From contig NZ_CP059450.1 of NCBI RefSeq assembly GCF_022023855.1, positions 1,789,001 to 1,853,000 on the forward strand: 64,000 nt of DNA, read 5' to 3'. The translations under genes and the position numbers were made by a program. Positions 1 through 9,351 of this stretch are shown piece by piece. The notes below the pieces were generated by a model. That model saw only the letters and a list, made by a program, of their open reading frames with translations. It was not told the DNA's origin and did not search any database. The stretch's first letter is position 1. Each line of letters opens with the position of its first letter. Origin of the DNA: Azospirillum brasilense. GTDB lineage: Bacteria > Pseudomonadota > Alphaproteobacteria > Azospirillales > Azospirillaceae.

Positions 1-1
1 G

Positions 2-388
2 GCAACCCTGCCGCTGACCGCCAAGTGGCTGGACATCCTGCCGCTGGGCGACGTGACGGCGCGGGCCGTCGGGTTGCCGGTGCGGCGCTGCCGCGTCCTG
101 CTGGTGCTGCTGGCCGGGCTGCTGACCGCGGCGGCGGCGCTGTTCGTCGGGCCACTGAGCTTCATCGGCCTGATCGCGCCGCATCTTGCCCGGCTGGCCG
201 GGCTGGGTCGTCCGCTCCAGCAGGGGATCGGGGCCGTTCTGATCGGTGCCGGGCTGATGGTGGTGTCGGACTGGCTGGCCCGCACCGTCGCCTTCCCCTA
301 TCAATTGCCGCTCGGCCTATTCGCCGCGCTGCTCGCCGGCCCTTATCTGGTCTGGCTGCTCGGCCGCTCCGACGCCCGCGCCCATTGA
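2..388 (+). CDS. Iron(III)-hydroxamate ABC transporter permease, C-terminal part (partial)
   Basis: The reading frame is open from the window edge and ends at a stop at 386-388, giving the last 128 residues of a FecCD-family inner-membrane permease. The visible part contains the family signature around ARAVGLPV, the hydrophobic helices that follow, and the conserved stretch FIGLIAPHLARLAG. These belong to the permeases of siderophore importers, which move ferric siderophore from a periplasmic binding protein into the cytoplasm using a separate ATPase. The wording before ARAVGLPV resembles the second half of FhuB, so a double-length FhuB-type permease is likely but cannot be proved without the upstream sequence. 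The next gene starts 41 bases downstream on the same strand. Confidence 0.85.
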   Translation, partial: ATLPLTAKWLDILPLGDVTARAVGLPVRRCRVLLVLLAGLLTAAAALFVGPLSFIGLIAPHLARLAGLGRPLQQGIGAVLIGAGLMVVSDWLARTVAFPYQLPLGLFAALLAGPYLVWLLGRSDARAH

Positions 389-429
389 CCTCGCCTGACC
401 CTTTCCGCTGTTCCGCAATGAGAAGAGCC

Positions 430-2106
430 ATGCTTCGCCGCTTCCTCTCCTACTACCGCCCCTTCACCGGCCTGCTGGTCCTCGACATCGTCTGCGCCGT
501 CCTGTCGGGCCTGCTGGAGCTGGGGTTCCCGATGGCCGTGCGCGCCTTCGTCGACCAGCTCCTGCCGACCCAGGACTGGCCGCTGATCGTCGCCGCCACC
601 GTGGCGCTGCTGGCGATCTACATGGCGAACGGCGGGCTGATGGCCATCGTGACCTACTGGGGCCACATGCTCGGCGTGAACATCGAGACGGAGATGCGCC
701 GCAAGAGCTTCGACCATCTGCAGAAACTCTCCTTCAGCTTCTACGACAACAACAAGACCGGCCATCTCGTCGGGCGGGTCACCCGCGACCTGGACGAGAT
801 CGGCGAGGTGGCGCACCACGGTCCGGAGGACCTGCTGATCGCGGTCATGACCTTCGTCGGCGCCTTCATCCTGATGGCGGTGGTGCATCTTCCGCTGGCG
901 CTGATCACCGCGGCCATCGTACCGGTGATCGCCTTCGTGACCAGCCGCTACGGCGGGCGGATGACGAAGAACTGGCAGTCGCTCTATTCCCGCGTCGGCG
1001 ACTTCAACGTCCGCATCGAGGAGAATGTCGGCGGCATGCGCGTGGTCCAGGCCTTCACCAACGAGGACCATGAGCGCAAGCTGTTCGCCGAGGACAACGA
1101 CCGCTACCGCACCACCAAGCTCGCCGCCTACAAGATCATGGCGGCCTCGACGACGCTCAGCTACATGAGCATGCGGCTGATCCTGATCGTCGTCATGCTG
1201 ACCGGCGCCCATTTCGTGCTGGTGGGCGAGCTGACCCAAGGCGGGTTCTTCGCCTTCCTGCTGCTGGTCAACACCTTCTTCCGCCCGATCGAGAAGATCA
1301 ACGCGGTCATCGAGACCTACCCCCGCGGCATCGCCGGCTTCCGCCGCTACACCCAGCTGCTCGACACCCAGCCGGACATCGCCGACGCGCCGAACGCCGT
1401 TCCGGCCCCTCCGCTGAAGGGCGACATCCGCTACGAGGGCGTGTCCTTCGGCTACGACCCGGCGCGCCCGGTGCTGAAGGGCGTCGATCTGTCGATCAAG
1501 GCCGGCTCCACCGTCGCCTTCGTCGGGCCGTCGGGCGCCGGCAAGACGACGATCTGCTCGCTGCTGCCGCGCTTTTACGAGGTCATGGCGGGGCGCATCA
1601 CCATCGACGGCGTGGACATTCGCGCCATGACTCTGGCCTCGCTGCGCCGGCAAATCGGCATCGTCCAGCAGGACGTCTTCCTGTTCGGCGGCACGATCCG
1701 CGAGAACATCGCCTACGGCCGTCTCGGCGCCGGCGACGCGGAGATCATGGAGGCGGCGCGGCGGGCGCATCTCGACGGGCTGATCGCGTCGCTGCCGGAA
1801 GGGCTCGACACGATCATCGGGGAGCGCGGCGTGAAGCTGTCCGGCGGGCAGAAGCAGCGCCTGACCATCGCCCGCATGTTCCTGAAGAATCCGCCGATCC
1901 TGATCCTCGACGAGGCGACCTCCGCGCTCGACACCCAGACCGAGCGGGAGATCCAGAAGTCGCTGATGGAGCTGGCGGAGGGGCGGACCACCCTGGTCAT
2001 CGCCCATCGTCTGGCGACCATCCGCAACGCCGACGAGGTCTATGTCGTCGGCACCGAGGGCGGCCTTCAGCGCATCACCCACGAGGAGCTTGCGGCGCGC
2101 GGCTGA
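430..2106 (+). CDS. ABC transporter, fused membrane and ATPase domains (exporter type)
   Basis: A 558-residue half-transporter: six predicted membrane helices over residues 1-320, then an ATPase domain. Walker A is GPSGAGKT near residue 366, the ABC signature LSGGQ near 470, and Walker B ILILDEA near 490, followed by a switch histidine in VIAHR. This is the domain order of homodimeric type IV exporters (MsbA/YknU-like). The ATG at 430 is preferred because a GAGAAG ribosome site lies just upstream; an in-frame ATG at 418 has none. It follows the siderophore permease by 41 bases, so both may be in one iron-related operon, and the substrate could be a siderophore. That is inference; the sequence does not reveal the substrate. 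Confidence 0.9.
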   Translation: MLRRFLSYYRPFTGLLVLDIVCAVLSGLLELGFPMAVRAFVDQLLPTQDWPLIVAATVALLAIYMANGGLMAIVTYWGHMLGVNIETEMRRKSFDHLQKLSFSFYDNNKTGHLVGRVTRDLDEIGEVAHHGPEDLLIAVMTFVGAFILMAVVHLPLALITAAIVPVIAFVTSRYGGRMTKNWQSLYSRVGDFNVRIEENVGGMRVVQAFTNEDHERKLFAEDNDRYRTTKLAAYKIMAASTTLSYMSMRLILIVVMLTGAHFVLVGELTQGGFFAFLLLVNTFFRPIEKINAVIETYPRGIAGFRRYTQLLDTQPDIADAPNAVPAPPLKGDIRYEGVSFGYDPARPVLKGVDLSIKAGSTVAFVGPSGAGKTTICSLLPRFYEVMAGRITIDGVDIRAMTLASLRRQIGIVQQDVFLFGGTIRENIAYGRLGAGDAEIMEAARRAHLDGLIASLPEGLDTIIGERGVKLSGGQKQRLTIARMFLKNPPILILDEATSALDTQTEREIQKSLMELAEGRTTLVIAHRLATIRNADEVYVVGTEGGLQRITHEELAARG

Positions 2107-2201
2107 TCGCGCCGCGTCCTGGGTCGCGGAAACGGTCCTCGGCGCGGCACCATCGCTTCATCGCCCTGTTTGTGGACGTGAGTCACAGGCAGGAGGGCGA
2201 C

Positions 2202-2705
2202 ATGGCATCGCGCGCCGAGCGCACCAACCCCCGTTTGTGGGAGACGGTGAAGGCAAGCATCTTGAAAGGCGGCAAGGGCGGCGAGCCCTGCCAGTGGTCC
2301 GCCCGCAAGGCTCAGATGGCCGTTCAGGAATACAAGCGGTGCGGCGGCGGTTACGCGGGGCCAAAAAGCGCGGACAACAGCTTGAGCCAGTGGAGCGACG
2401 AGGAATGGGACACGGGTTCCGGCAAGCCGAGCGGGGAAACGGGGGAACGTTACCTCCCCCGGCAGGCCCGCGAGCACCTGTCCAAAGCGGACTACCGGCG
2501 CACCAGCGACAAGAAGCGCGCCGATACGAAGAAGGGCAGACAATTCTCCAAGCAGCCGGACGACGTTGCCCGGAAGACGGCGCCGTTCCGGCACCATGCC
2601 GACGAGAACGCGACCCGCGCGGCCCTCTACGAGAAGGCAAAGCAGCGGAACCTGCCCGGCCGGTCCCGCATGAGCAAGGAGGAGCTGCAGAAGGCGCTCT
2701 CCTGA
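2202..2705 (+). CDS. Hypothetical basic protein, DUF5872-like
   Basis: A 167-residue, highly charged, soluble protein, rich in Lys, Arg, Gln and Ser, without signal peptide or membrane segment. The N-terminal part (RTNPRLWETVK, GEPCQWSARKAQMA) resembles small proteins annotated as DUF5872, and the last 25 residues (SRMSKEELQKALS) look like the SAP/Rho-N type helix that often binds nucleic acid. ATG 2202 is chosen because AGGAGGG sits five bases upstream; an in-frame GTG at 2172 lacks a site. Function is unknown; a nucleic-acid or stress role is only a guess from its composition. It is followed by a gap and a convergent gene. Confidence 0.7.
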   Translation: MASRAERTNPRLWETVKASILKGGKGGEPCQWSARKAQMAVQEYKRCGGGYAGPKSADNSLSQWSDEEWDTGSGKPSGETGERYLPRQAREHLSKADYRRTSDKKRADTKKGRQFSKQPDDVARKTAPFRHHADENATRAALYEKAKQRNLPGRSRMSKEELQKALS

Positions 2706-2754
2706 CCCGTCACGCGATCGGCGCTCTCCCGGCTTGGAGAGGACCGTGCACAGG

Positions 2755-2976
2755 TTACTCGCGCATCAGCGTCGGCAGGTCCATGGCGACGCGGCCGATG
2801 TCCTCGCGGCGCAGGTCCCGCGCGGCCAGTTCGGCCCTGCTCAAAGCCGACAGCTCACAATAGACGGTATAGGCGGCGGAAGCCTCGAACCAAGCGCTCA
2901 CGAACTCACGGACGCCCTTGACGATGCCCGACAGAAGACCGTCGTGATCGGTGTGCGAAGCGGTGGTGTAGGCCAT
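2755..2976 (-). CDS. DUF1127 family small protein
   Basis: A 73-residue protein. The C-terminal 40 residues carry the DUF1127 (YjiS-like) pattern: LSALSRAELAARDLRREDIGRVA, in which 'L..L....L.D.G..R.DI' is recognisable. In alphaproteobacteria such small Arg-rich proteins have been linked to RNA turnover, phosphate and carbon metabolism, but this copy has no stated role. A GGGAG ribosome site lies seven bases before the ATG. The N-terminal stretch (GIVKGVREFVSAWFEASAAY) resembles the 45-residue protein at 60243-60380, which lacks the rest of the domain. Confidence 0.85.
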   Translation of the reverse strand: MAYTTASHTDHDGLLSGIVKGVREFVSAWFEASAAYTVYCELSALSRAELAARDLRREDIGRVAMDLPTLMRE

Positions 2977-3165
2977 GGTGCATCTCCCTCATGTCTGATG
3001 GAGACGACCTTACACTGGCATACCAAATACCAGATACGCGGAGTGTGCAACGCAGCGAGGCAATAAAATTACAGCCAACTCAAGCATCTGTCTGACGAAT
3101 TGTTGGAAGACAAAATATTTCGTGCACTCTTCATGGATCCCGGAGCGGCGCACGGCGAGCCGCCA

Positions 3166-3678
3166 TCAGAGCATTTTCCTCATGGCGCAACGCTGTGCGA
3201 CGGGGAGCCCGGCCCGCTCCTCCGCGTCCAGAACGGCGCGCAGACGGGCCCCGAGTTGCCCGTCATCCAGTGTGACGAAGCCAAGCCTCTGATAATAGGG
3301 TTCGTTCCACGGCACGGCCCTGAAGGTGGTCAAGGTCAGGGAGGGGATGCCATGGCCGGCGGCGTGGCGCTGGGCCGTTTCGATCAATTGCCGCCCGAGG
3401 CCATGGCCCTGCTGGTCGTGGTGGACGGCCACCTGCCAAAGGTGAAGGGCATCGGGAGTCGCCGTGCCGTTCAGGAAGGCGGCGAGTCCATACCCTGCCA
3501 ATTCAGCGACGAATGCGACGCCGTCGGCGATCAGGGCGCGATGCCGCTCCTCCGACTGGACGTCGTCGTCGGCAATCCACTCCAGCCCCGCCCGTTGTCG
3601 GAAGATCACGCCGGAACTGCGCTCGATCCCCGGCAGGGCGGGGGCATCGCACGGGGTTGCCGGTCGTATGCGGATCAT
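3166..3678 (-). CDS. GNAT family N-acetyltransferase
   Basis: A 170-residue single-domain GNAT enzyme, expected to transfer an acetyl group from acetyl-CoA to an amine. The typical start IRIRPATPCDAPAL, the acetyl-CoA loop QVAVHHDQQGHGLGRQLI (Q/RxxGxG/A) and the C-terminal YYQRLGF motif are all present. The ATG at 3678 is chosen because the family alignment starts there; the frame is open 36 codons further but with no family-like residues. The acceptor cannot be told. The gene stands alone, with IS debris upstream. Confidence 0.85.
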   Translation of the reverse strand: MIRIRPATPCDAPALPGIERSSGVIFRQRAGLEWIADDDVQSEERHRALIADGVAFVAELAGYGLAAFLNGTATPDALHLWQVAVHHDQQGHGLGRQLIETAQRHAAGHGIPSLTLTTFRAVPWNEPYYQRLGFVTLDDGQLGARLRAVLDAEERAGLPVAQRCAMRKML

Positions 3679-3869
3679 TGATGCCCCACTCCCAAGCCAT
3701 GGATGTCCGAGATACAAAACGGGCGGAGCCTTTGGTGCTTCAGCCAAAGAATGATAAGTGAATGTCTTGAAATTCAATGGTGTCAATATGCTCTCTCATT
3801 CCGAATGGGAATCTTCTAGCGCAAAACTTGATAGATGGAGGCTTCATTCGCTCAAAGAATGATCAGCAT

Positions 3870-4341
3870 CTGATTGGCGTTGGTGCATGGAGGCATTGGC
3901 GGACCAAATGGCGGGGCGCCCGGCAGCCGCGGCGTTGGCGAAAGCTGCACCTGTATGTGGACGCAGCGTCCTTAAGCATCGTGGGCGCGCTGCTGACGAC
4001 CACCGAGGCCGGCGACGCCTCGCAGGTCGGCCCCTTGCTTGAGCATACGGTCATTCCGCCACGCGCCACCGCGGTGCCCAGCGACACCGCTGCCAACAGC
4101 CCGACACAGCGCGATCATCACATCCAGCGGATCGCCGAAACCGGACGCATGGGCTGAGAGGAAGGTCAAATACGGCCGTCGGTCCAAGGGCGAAACGGCT
4201 AGGGCGCGCGACAAGGGCATCCTCGGTGACCGCTTGCACGCCCGGACTCTGCCCGCCCAGCAAGCCGAGGCCATGATCGGTGTCGCCGCCCTGAACCGCA
4301 TGTTCGAGGCAGGACGCCCGGTTTCGGTTCGCAAGGCGTAA
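3870..4341 (+). pseudogene. IS5-family transposase relic
   Basis: Translated pieces match the C-terminal half of IS5-type transposases. The first frame contains RRWRKLHLYVDAASLSIVGA, then jumps to VIPPRATAVPSD and ends RIAETGRMG; the part normally lying between these two blocks is missing. A frame change near 4150 then leads to DRLHARTLPAQQAEA and RPVSVRK, the usual family ending. So there is at least one internal deletion and one frameshift, and no N-terminal half. No terminal inverted repeats were found. It cannot be active and marks past transposition in the region. Confidence 0.8.
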
Positions 4342-4480
4342 CTGGTACCAGAAAGGACGAACAGACCGCCCGCCTCCGTGCACCAACGCTACATTGATCC
4401 GGATGGCAACTTGCTGCGGGTCGGCGCACCCATCACGCCAAATACTCTATATGGCTCCAGCCCGAGCGGATAAACCGACG

Positions 4481-5272
4481 TTACGGATGCCTCAACACAG
4501 TTGAGATGGTGACGGGCTCCGCATCGTTCAGCGCCTGACGCATCGCCCGCTCGTCGGTGAAACGGCCGCGCAGGAGCCGCCCCTCGCAGACCACCTCGAC
4601 ATGGTCGGCAGCGAAGGGCCAAGGATCAACGGCCAGTTCCGTCGGGTTGCCAGACGGTGAACGGAGGTGGATCTCCGTCCGGGCCTCGCCGATGGTCGGA
4701 ACATTGGGAATGCACGCTTCGCTGGTGTGACCCCATCCGATCTGCAAGGACATGCGGTCCACAGCGGCGACAAGCAATCGGTTGCGCTCGATCGCTGGCG
4801 GGGAGAGAGCTGGCGTGTAACGCGGGTTGCCCGACAGCGCCTCGATGCAGGCGCGTTGGAAGCGGTGCTGGTCGTCCAGGAAGCGGCGAACCAGCGCGGC
4901 ATCCTCCGGCGGTGCCTTGGCGAAATCGAAAAAGCTGCCGTAGATCGTGTCGGCGTGCAGCGAGACGAGGAGGGCCGGATAGCGCCCGAACGCGAGCGCG
5001 CGGCGCACCCCGTCCGTCCAAAGGCTGGTATGGATGGCCGCACCAAGTTCCTGGAAGCTGTGCGGGCGGGCGGTCCGGGGGTTCAGCGTCGGCTCGGCTT
5101 CCCAGGACAGCCAGCCGATGTCGTGCAGTTCCGCCCCGAGGCAGACCTCCTCGTAGGGTACGGGCGGAGCGAAGACCCCATTGCCCCAGGCGCGGAGCAG
5201 TTGGCCCGACAGCCAGGCATGGCTCGGCTGTGGGATGGCGATCACATCTTTGCCGACATCGCGAAACAGCAT
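4481..5272 (-). CDS. DUF3891 family protein
   Basis: A 263-residue soluble protein. The order of motifs, HAWLSGQLLRAWGN near residue 18, the ELHDIGWLSWE box near residue 48 and VSLHADTIYG near residue 103, is that of DUF3891, whose conserved His and Asp residues resemble an HD-type metal site. A phosphohydrolase-like activity is possible but unproven for the family. No signal peptide or membrane segment. It has no evident operon partner: the upstream neighbour is a weak small frame and the downstream neighbour the IS5 relic. Confidence 0.8.
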   Translation of the reverse strand: MLFRDVGKDVIAIPQPSHAWLSGQLLRAWGNGVFAPPVPYEEVCLGAELHDIGWLSWEAEPTLNPRTARPHSFQELGAAIHTSLWTDGVRRALAFGRYPALLVSLHADTIYGSFFDFAKAPPEDAALVRRFLDDQHRFQRACIEALSGNPRYTPALSPPAIERNRLLVAAVDRMSLQIGWGHTSEACIPNVPTIGEARTEIHLRSPSGNPTELAVDPWPFAADHVEVVCEGRLLRGRFTDERAMRQALNDAEPVTISTVLRHP

Positions 5273-5526
5273 GGTTCATTCCCCAGCTCATGGTCGAGCG
5301 CGAAGCCGGCGACCTAGGCCCTGTAAACGGATGCTGCCGGGGATCGTCTCTTTGGATGCTGGTGTGCCGGTCGGCCGAATGGATGGAACGCTCGTCCCGC
5401 TTACCCAATCACACCAAATCGGTCATGGACTCATCCGCGTTCCCCTTGGCCTGGTTCAAAAAGCCCACGCTGCCCGGGCAGCATGAGGCGCACCTCCAAC
5501 CCATTGCGGAGAAGACCCGCTTTGGG

Positions 5527-5694
5527 TCAAGCCGGGTTCATTGGCTCGGCAGGCTGGACGGCAGCGTCCTCGGGTTCCGCTGGCGCGGCGGGGACGGGCT
5601 CCGCATCGTCCTCCTCCGGAGGGCGGCCAACGCAGGTCCCATCAGGGCGGGCGAATGGTGACAAGGTCCGGGGTGCGGGCCGGTGAGACTTCAT
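5527..5694 (-). CDS. Small hypothetical protein, Pro/Glu-rich
   Basis: A 55-residue frame kept mainly because a strong purine-rich ribosome site (GAGGAGAGGAGG) sits right before its ATG. The product is basic at the start and very rich in Pro, Glu and Ala at the end (PVPAAPAEPEDAAVQPAEP), probably disordered. No family is recognised. It could be a chance frame, since high-GC DNA gives many; the ribosome site is the only positive evidence. Confidence 0.4.
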   Translation of the reverse strand: MKSHRPAPRTLSPFARPDGTCVGRPPEEDDAEPVPAAPAEPEDAAVQPAEPMNPA

Positions 5695-5881
5695 GGTGCC
5701 TCCTCTCCTCACGCCAGAACACGGTCCAAGCGGCATCGTCACGGGGAAATGCTGAAAAACCTAATTGCGGTCGGGCGTCTTGGCATGCTGAATGTTGAGT
5801 AACGTGCGCATGCGGGCCGAGACGACCTCTGGCTTGGCCGGATGAAACGCGGCCCAATCCGACACCGCTGATCTTGCGCGT

Positions 5882-6319
5882 TTACCGCACGCAGTTGCCG
5901 ACGATCTGGTAACAGAGGGTGGCGTCGCGGTTCTGGTTGTAGCGGACCTCGACGATGCGGTCCTCACGAAGAACGACCGTGGCCTCGCACCGGTAGGTCC
6001 GGACATAGGTCGTCACGTCGGGCTCCCAGAGCAGCGGTCCCCGTGGTCCCAGCCATGGATTGGGCTCCCAATCGACATCGCGGTCGATGAGGGTCTGTTG
6101 CCGGCTGTAGACCATGAACTCGGCGTCGCCGCCGGCGGTCATGCGTTCCGGCACGCCGGCGCACGCCATGAGATCCCCCTTGCTCATGCCGACCATGGCC
6201 GTTGGGGCGCGCAACGCCAGCTCCGCCTGCGGGTTGGCGCAAGACCCCGTCAGAACGGCAACGGCCGCCAGAAATCCGCAACGCCGGACCGTCGTCGTCC
6301 ACCCTTCGGCAATGGCCAT
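5882..6319 (-). CDS. Putative exported protein or lipoprotein, unknown function
   Basis: A 145-residue protein with a positively charged N-terminus, a hydrophobic stretch (GFLAAVAVLTGSC) and a cysteine at its end that could be lipidated, although the -3 residue is Thr rather than Leu. The mature part has a SmpA/OmlA-like feel: VGMSKGDLMACAGVPERM (start of a folding repeat), then EFMVYS and a beta-rich end RIVEVRYNQN with two late cysteines. ATG 6319 is chosen because AGGAG lies just upstream. An envelope location is likely; its role is unknown. Confidence 0.65.
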   Translation of the reverse strand: MAIAEGWTTTVRRCGFLAAVAVLTGSCANPQAELALRAPTAMVGMSKGDLMACAGVPERMTAGGDAEFMVYSRQQTLIDRDVDWEPNPWLGPRGPLLWEPDVTTYVRTYRCEATVVLREDRIVEVRYNQNRDATLCYQIVGNCVR

Positions 6320-6772
6320 GACTGCTCCTGATGGTTGGCTGGGCGGTTCCATGCCCTGAACAGGAAACAACGGACCGGCCACGATGGATTTGTTTAACAA
6401 GCGTTGCTGACTGGAGCCGTTTGTTCGCGCGTCGTCCGCACCATGTGGTCAGGGCGCCTCAGCGTTCGCCGACATGGGTCTGCTCGATTGCTTCATACGA
6501 GGACCAATTCGTCACCATGAACCGCATCTTGAGGATGCGGTGGCGACGGGCAGCGTTGTCCTTGAAGGGCATGTCGGGCGCGGTGGTCAGGGCAACGGGG
6601 CCGCCCTTCTACACGGCGCGTTCGACCCCGCCAACCGGTCCGGCTCTCCTCCGTGCACCAACACTCCGTCTCACCAAATGTGAGCCGGAATCCCTTTCCC
6701 GTCTCAGGAAATCCGGTCCCAGAACGGGACGGAATCTCGGGTCCGACCGCCAAGGATCTCGGGCCACTACAG
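6320..6772. other. Intergenic stretch, no supported gene
   Basis: About 450 bases between the exported-protein gene and the 3' end of the RTX gene. Frames on both strands are open, as expected at this GC content, but none has a ribosome site together with a recognisable product. No tRNA, repeat or clear terminator was seen. Confidence 0.5.
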
Positions 6773-8791
6773 TTAGAGGCTTGGGTCGATGACCGTAAAG
6801 CGGAGGTCCTGTGCGATCGCATCCAGGACGAGGATGCTGTCTCCGCCTCCGAGATCGACATGCACGCTTCCCCCCAATTCGATGACGTGCTCTGCCCGCC
6901 ATGCCGCCGTACCGATGTCCTGCTCGAATCCCTTCAGAATGATGACGTCCAGCAGCGGGTCGAGGGCGATCAGCACATCAACGCCGCTGCCTGGGGCGAA
7001 GAAGAATTGGTCGCTCTCGCCGTCCCGCTCGGCAAGCAGCACATCATCGCCGGCACCACCATCCACGATGTCCCGCCCAGCCCCCGGCACGAGGACATCC
7101 CGCCCGGACATGCCATAAAGGCGATCGGCACCTTCCGCCCCGTCGATGAAGTCTGCGCCGGCGCCGCCGTTCAACCGATCGTCCCCGGCACCGGCCAAGA
7201 TGTGGTCGTCACCACCCAATCCATGAATCCGGTCCGCACCATCTCCGCCCAGCAACGTGTCGTTGCTTTCAGATCCTCGGTGGATACCGTCCGGTGCTGC
7301 GATGACACCGAGCAGCTTGGCCGTGTGATCCCAATAGTCGTTCCCTATTCCAGGGGGAAGCTCCGCGAGTACGATGGTGCCGTCCGTCGTGCCGTCGGAC
7401 AGGAAGAACCGATCGGTTTTGGCGGCGTAATCACGATCGAACCCCAGCATGTGGCCATCAAGATCCCCGAGGAGCTTGTCGCCGAAGGCTCCCCCCGATG
7501 TGTCCTGCACCTTGTGTGTGCCTTCGGGCGTGCCATCGGTCACCCACAGAGCAGCGGGATTGGCTCCGCTCTGGTCCGTCAGAAAGAAGGCCCGGCCGCC
7601 GGCAATCTCAATGTCCTGGTACATCCAATCGTTCTGATGAAGTTCGGCGGTGCCCCCAGGTGTGCCGTCGCTCGCCAGCAGGCGTTGCGAGCCCGACCAA
7701 TAGCTTTCGTCTAAGAAGAGAAGGCGATCTCCATCATCGCCGGGCAGTCCCGTATCGAGCCATCCGACCGGGTTGGCGAGTTCCTGGCTCGGCAGAAAGC
7801 TTACCTTGCCAGTAGCCTCTTCCAGAATTCCGATCAGCGAGGCAGAACCTTGTTCCACCCGGTAGGTATCCATGTCGGTTGTGAACACCACATGGCCGTT
7901 ACGCACGCCGGCGATCCGCTCAAGGTCCCAGCCCTGCATAGTCAGGTCGCCAAGGTAGCGCGTGCCCTCGGACGTGCCATCGGTGACCCAGAAGGTTGAA
8001 TGACGGACGGCGGTAGGCCATTCCATGCTCCCGGTCCAGTCGATCACATTCGTGACTGACACCACGATCCCCTCGGGCGAGGAGGAATAGCGGACGGCCC
8101 CGCTGTCGGGGATGAGGTTCGCAAATGCCGTCGCGGTGCCGTTGGCATTGACGAAGGTGAGCTTGGAAGGCCAGGACGCCGTCCCCTCGTGAAAGGCTAC
8201 CCCTCCGTCATTCATGCTGACCAGCGTTATGCCGTAGGACCAGGAGGGCAGCGGCGCCATCGCATGGAAGAGGAGAGTTCCGGCGGCGGTGCCATCGGAA
8301 CTCCAGATCCCATCCTGAGTGTCACCGTCTGCGTGCAGGTAGATCCGGCCGTGTGCAGCTGTCAACGCCGATGGGGAGGACCCTTGTGTCCCTGGCATGA
8401 GGTCAGCGACCATCCGCGTCCCCGCCGCGGTTCCGTCGCTCACCCACAGTTCGCGGCCGTGGATCCCATCGTCCGCAGTGAAGAACAGCCGGTTGCCGAC
8501 CAAGGTCAGGTCGTCCGGGGTGCCTGATGCGGCGCCGGCCGCAGCGTCGAACATCCGGGTCCCGCCGCTGGTGCCATCCGTGACCCAGAGTTCGCGTCCG
8601 TGCAGGCCGTCGTCGGCGGTGAAGAATACCTTGCCGCCGGCAACGACAGCGTCCTGGGGAGCGCTTCCCTCCTCGCCGGGTCTGATGTCGGCAATAAGAC
8701 GCGTTCCCAACGGCGTGCCGTCGGTGACCCAAAGTTCAGCGCCCGTGTTTTGCATTGTGGCTGTGAAGACAGCGATCTTCGTTAGTGACAT
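6773..8791 (-). CDS. ELWxxDGT-repeat protein with C-terminal RTX calcium-binding repeats
   Basis: A 672-residue protein of two parts. Residues 1-480 hold about eight degenerate ELWxxDGT repeats (for example AELWVTDGT, RELWVTDGT, RELWVSDGT, STFWVTDGT, AALWVTDGT), which probably form a beta-propeller-like surface. Residues of about 500-590 hold glycine-rich RTX nonapeptides (GGDGADRIHG, GGDDHILAGAGDD, GGAGDDVL) that bind calcium. The final 80 residues resemble the secretion end of type I (TolC-dependent) substrates. There is no Sec signal, in keeping with type I export, but no transporter gene is nearby. The start at 8791 has GGAGG upstream; an ATG eight codons earlier does not. Likely secreted; activity unknown. 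Confidence 0.85.
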   Translation of the reverse strand: MSLTKIAVFTATMQNTGAELWVTDGTPLGTRLIADIRPGEEGSAPQDAVVAGGKVFFTADDGLHGRELWVTDGTSGGTRMFDAAAGAASGTPDDLTLVGNRLFFTADDGIHGRELWVSDGTAAGTRMVADLMPGTQGSSPSALTAAHGRIYLHADGDTQDGIWSSDGTAAGTLLFHAMAPLPSWSYGITLVSMNDGGVAFHEGTASWPSKLTFVNANGTATAFANLIPDSGAVRYSSSPEGIVVSVTNVIDWTGSMEWPTAVRHSTFWVTDGTSEGTRYLGDLTMQGWDLERIAGVRNGHVVFTTDMDTYRVEQGSASLIGILEEATGKVSFLPSQELANPVGWLDTGLPGDDGDRLLFLDESYWSGSQRLLASDGTPGGTAELHQNDWMYQDIEIAGGRAFFLTDQSGANPAALWVTDGTPEGTHKVQDTSGGAFGDKLLGDLDGHMLGFDRDYAAKTDRFFLSDGTTDGTIVLAELPPGIGNDYWDHTAKLLGVIAAPDGIHRGSESNDTLLGGDGADRIHGLGGDDHILAGAGDDRLNGGAGADFIDGAEGADRLYGMSGRDVLVPGAGRDIVDGGAGDDVLLAERDGESDQFFFAPGSGVDVLIALDPLLDVIILKGFEQDIGTAAWRAEHVIELGGSVHVDLGGGDSILVLDAIAQDLRFTVIDPSL

Positions 8792-9203
8792 GCCCCCTCC
8801 AATCGGATGAAGCATTGATCAGAAGATAGCGTGTTGCAGAATGACAATTTTGGGATGAGCGCACCCTAAACATAGTTGGGTTACTTTATTTTTATAGTCT
8901 TTGCAATCTTAATACTGTGTATGGCCCATGATGGGGATGGGGCATAGGACAGGCGTGATTATACGTTAATGGGGGGCAAACCAAGAGCCTCTGTCCTCCA
9001 AGCTGTGCCGGACCGCAACGGAAGGCTTCGTCCGATGACATCCCAAGCGGGATCGGGACCCTGCTGCGTGTCGAAACACAGTAAGAGCCGGTTTTCAGAA
9101 CGCGTTGAGCCGGTTGGCGACGATGAAGATGGCCGCCGCGGTGAGCAGATGATCGGCCAGTCGGTGATCAATGTGAAGTCGGGCGGCTGGGTGCGCGCTC
9201 GAC
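8792..9203. other. Intergenic stretch, promoter side of the RTX gene
   Basis: Contains an AT-rich segment (about 8870-8970), unusual for this window, that probably holds the promoter of the leftward RTX gene. Beyond it the sequence leads into the gene debris starting at 9204. No gene is supported here. A leftward frame at 9095-9160 ends with hydrophobic residues but has no recognised family. Confidence 0.45.
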
Positions 9204-9338
9204 ATGGTGGTGCTGAAGTTCCGCCGGGAAGGGGCCGAGGTCGAAATCGTCGGCCTGAACCATGCCAGCGAAACCATCGTGGACAAGTTGGCGATTCACG
9301 ACAAACCGGGTGCCATGGAGCGCCTGCCGGCCCATTGA
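9204..9338 (+). pseudogene. C-terminal tail of a SulP-type anion transporter (STAS domain relic)
   Basis: The 44 codons encode a close match to the last segment of STAS domains in SulP transporters: VVLKFRREGAEVEIVGLN, then IVDKLAIHDKPGAME. The membrane part and the front of the STAS domain are absent. It ends at a normal stop codon. Directly behind it lies the head of a universal stress protein gene, the common partner of these transporters, so the two relics were probably neighbours in the intact ancestor. Confidence 0.65.
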
Positions 9339-9351
9339 GGGAGGATGGGCA

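Noticed and set aside
6474..6683. Small plus-strand frame with His/Gly-rich product
   Set aside because: No ribosome site and no family; probably chance in GC-rich DNA.
9095..9286. Minus-strand frame resembling a transposase tail (hydrophobic end)
   Set aside because: No recognisable motif, and it is antisense to the better-supported SulP relic.
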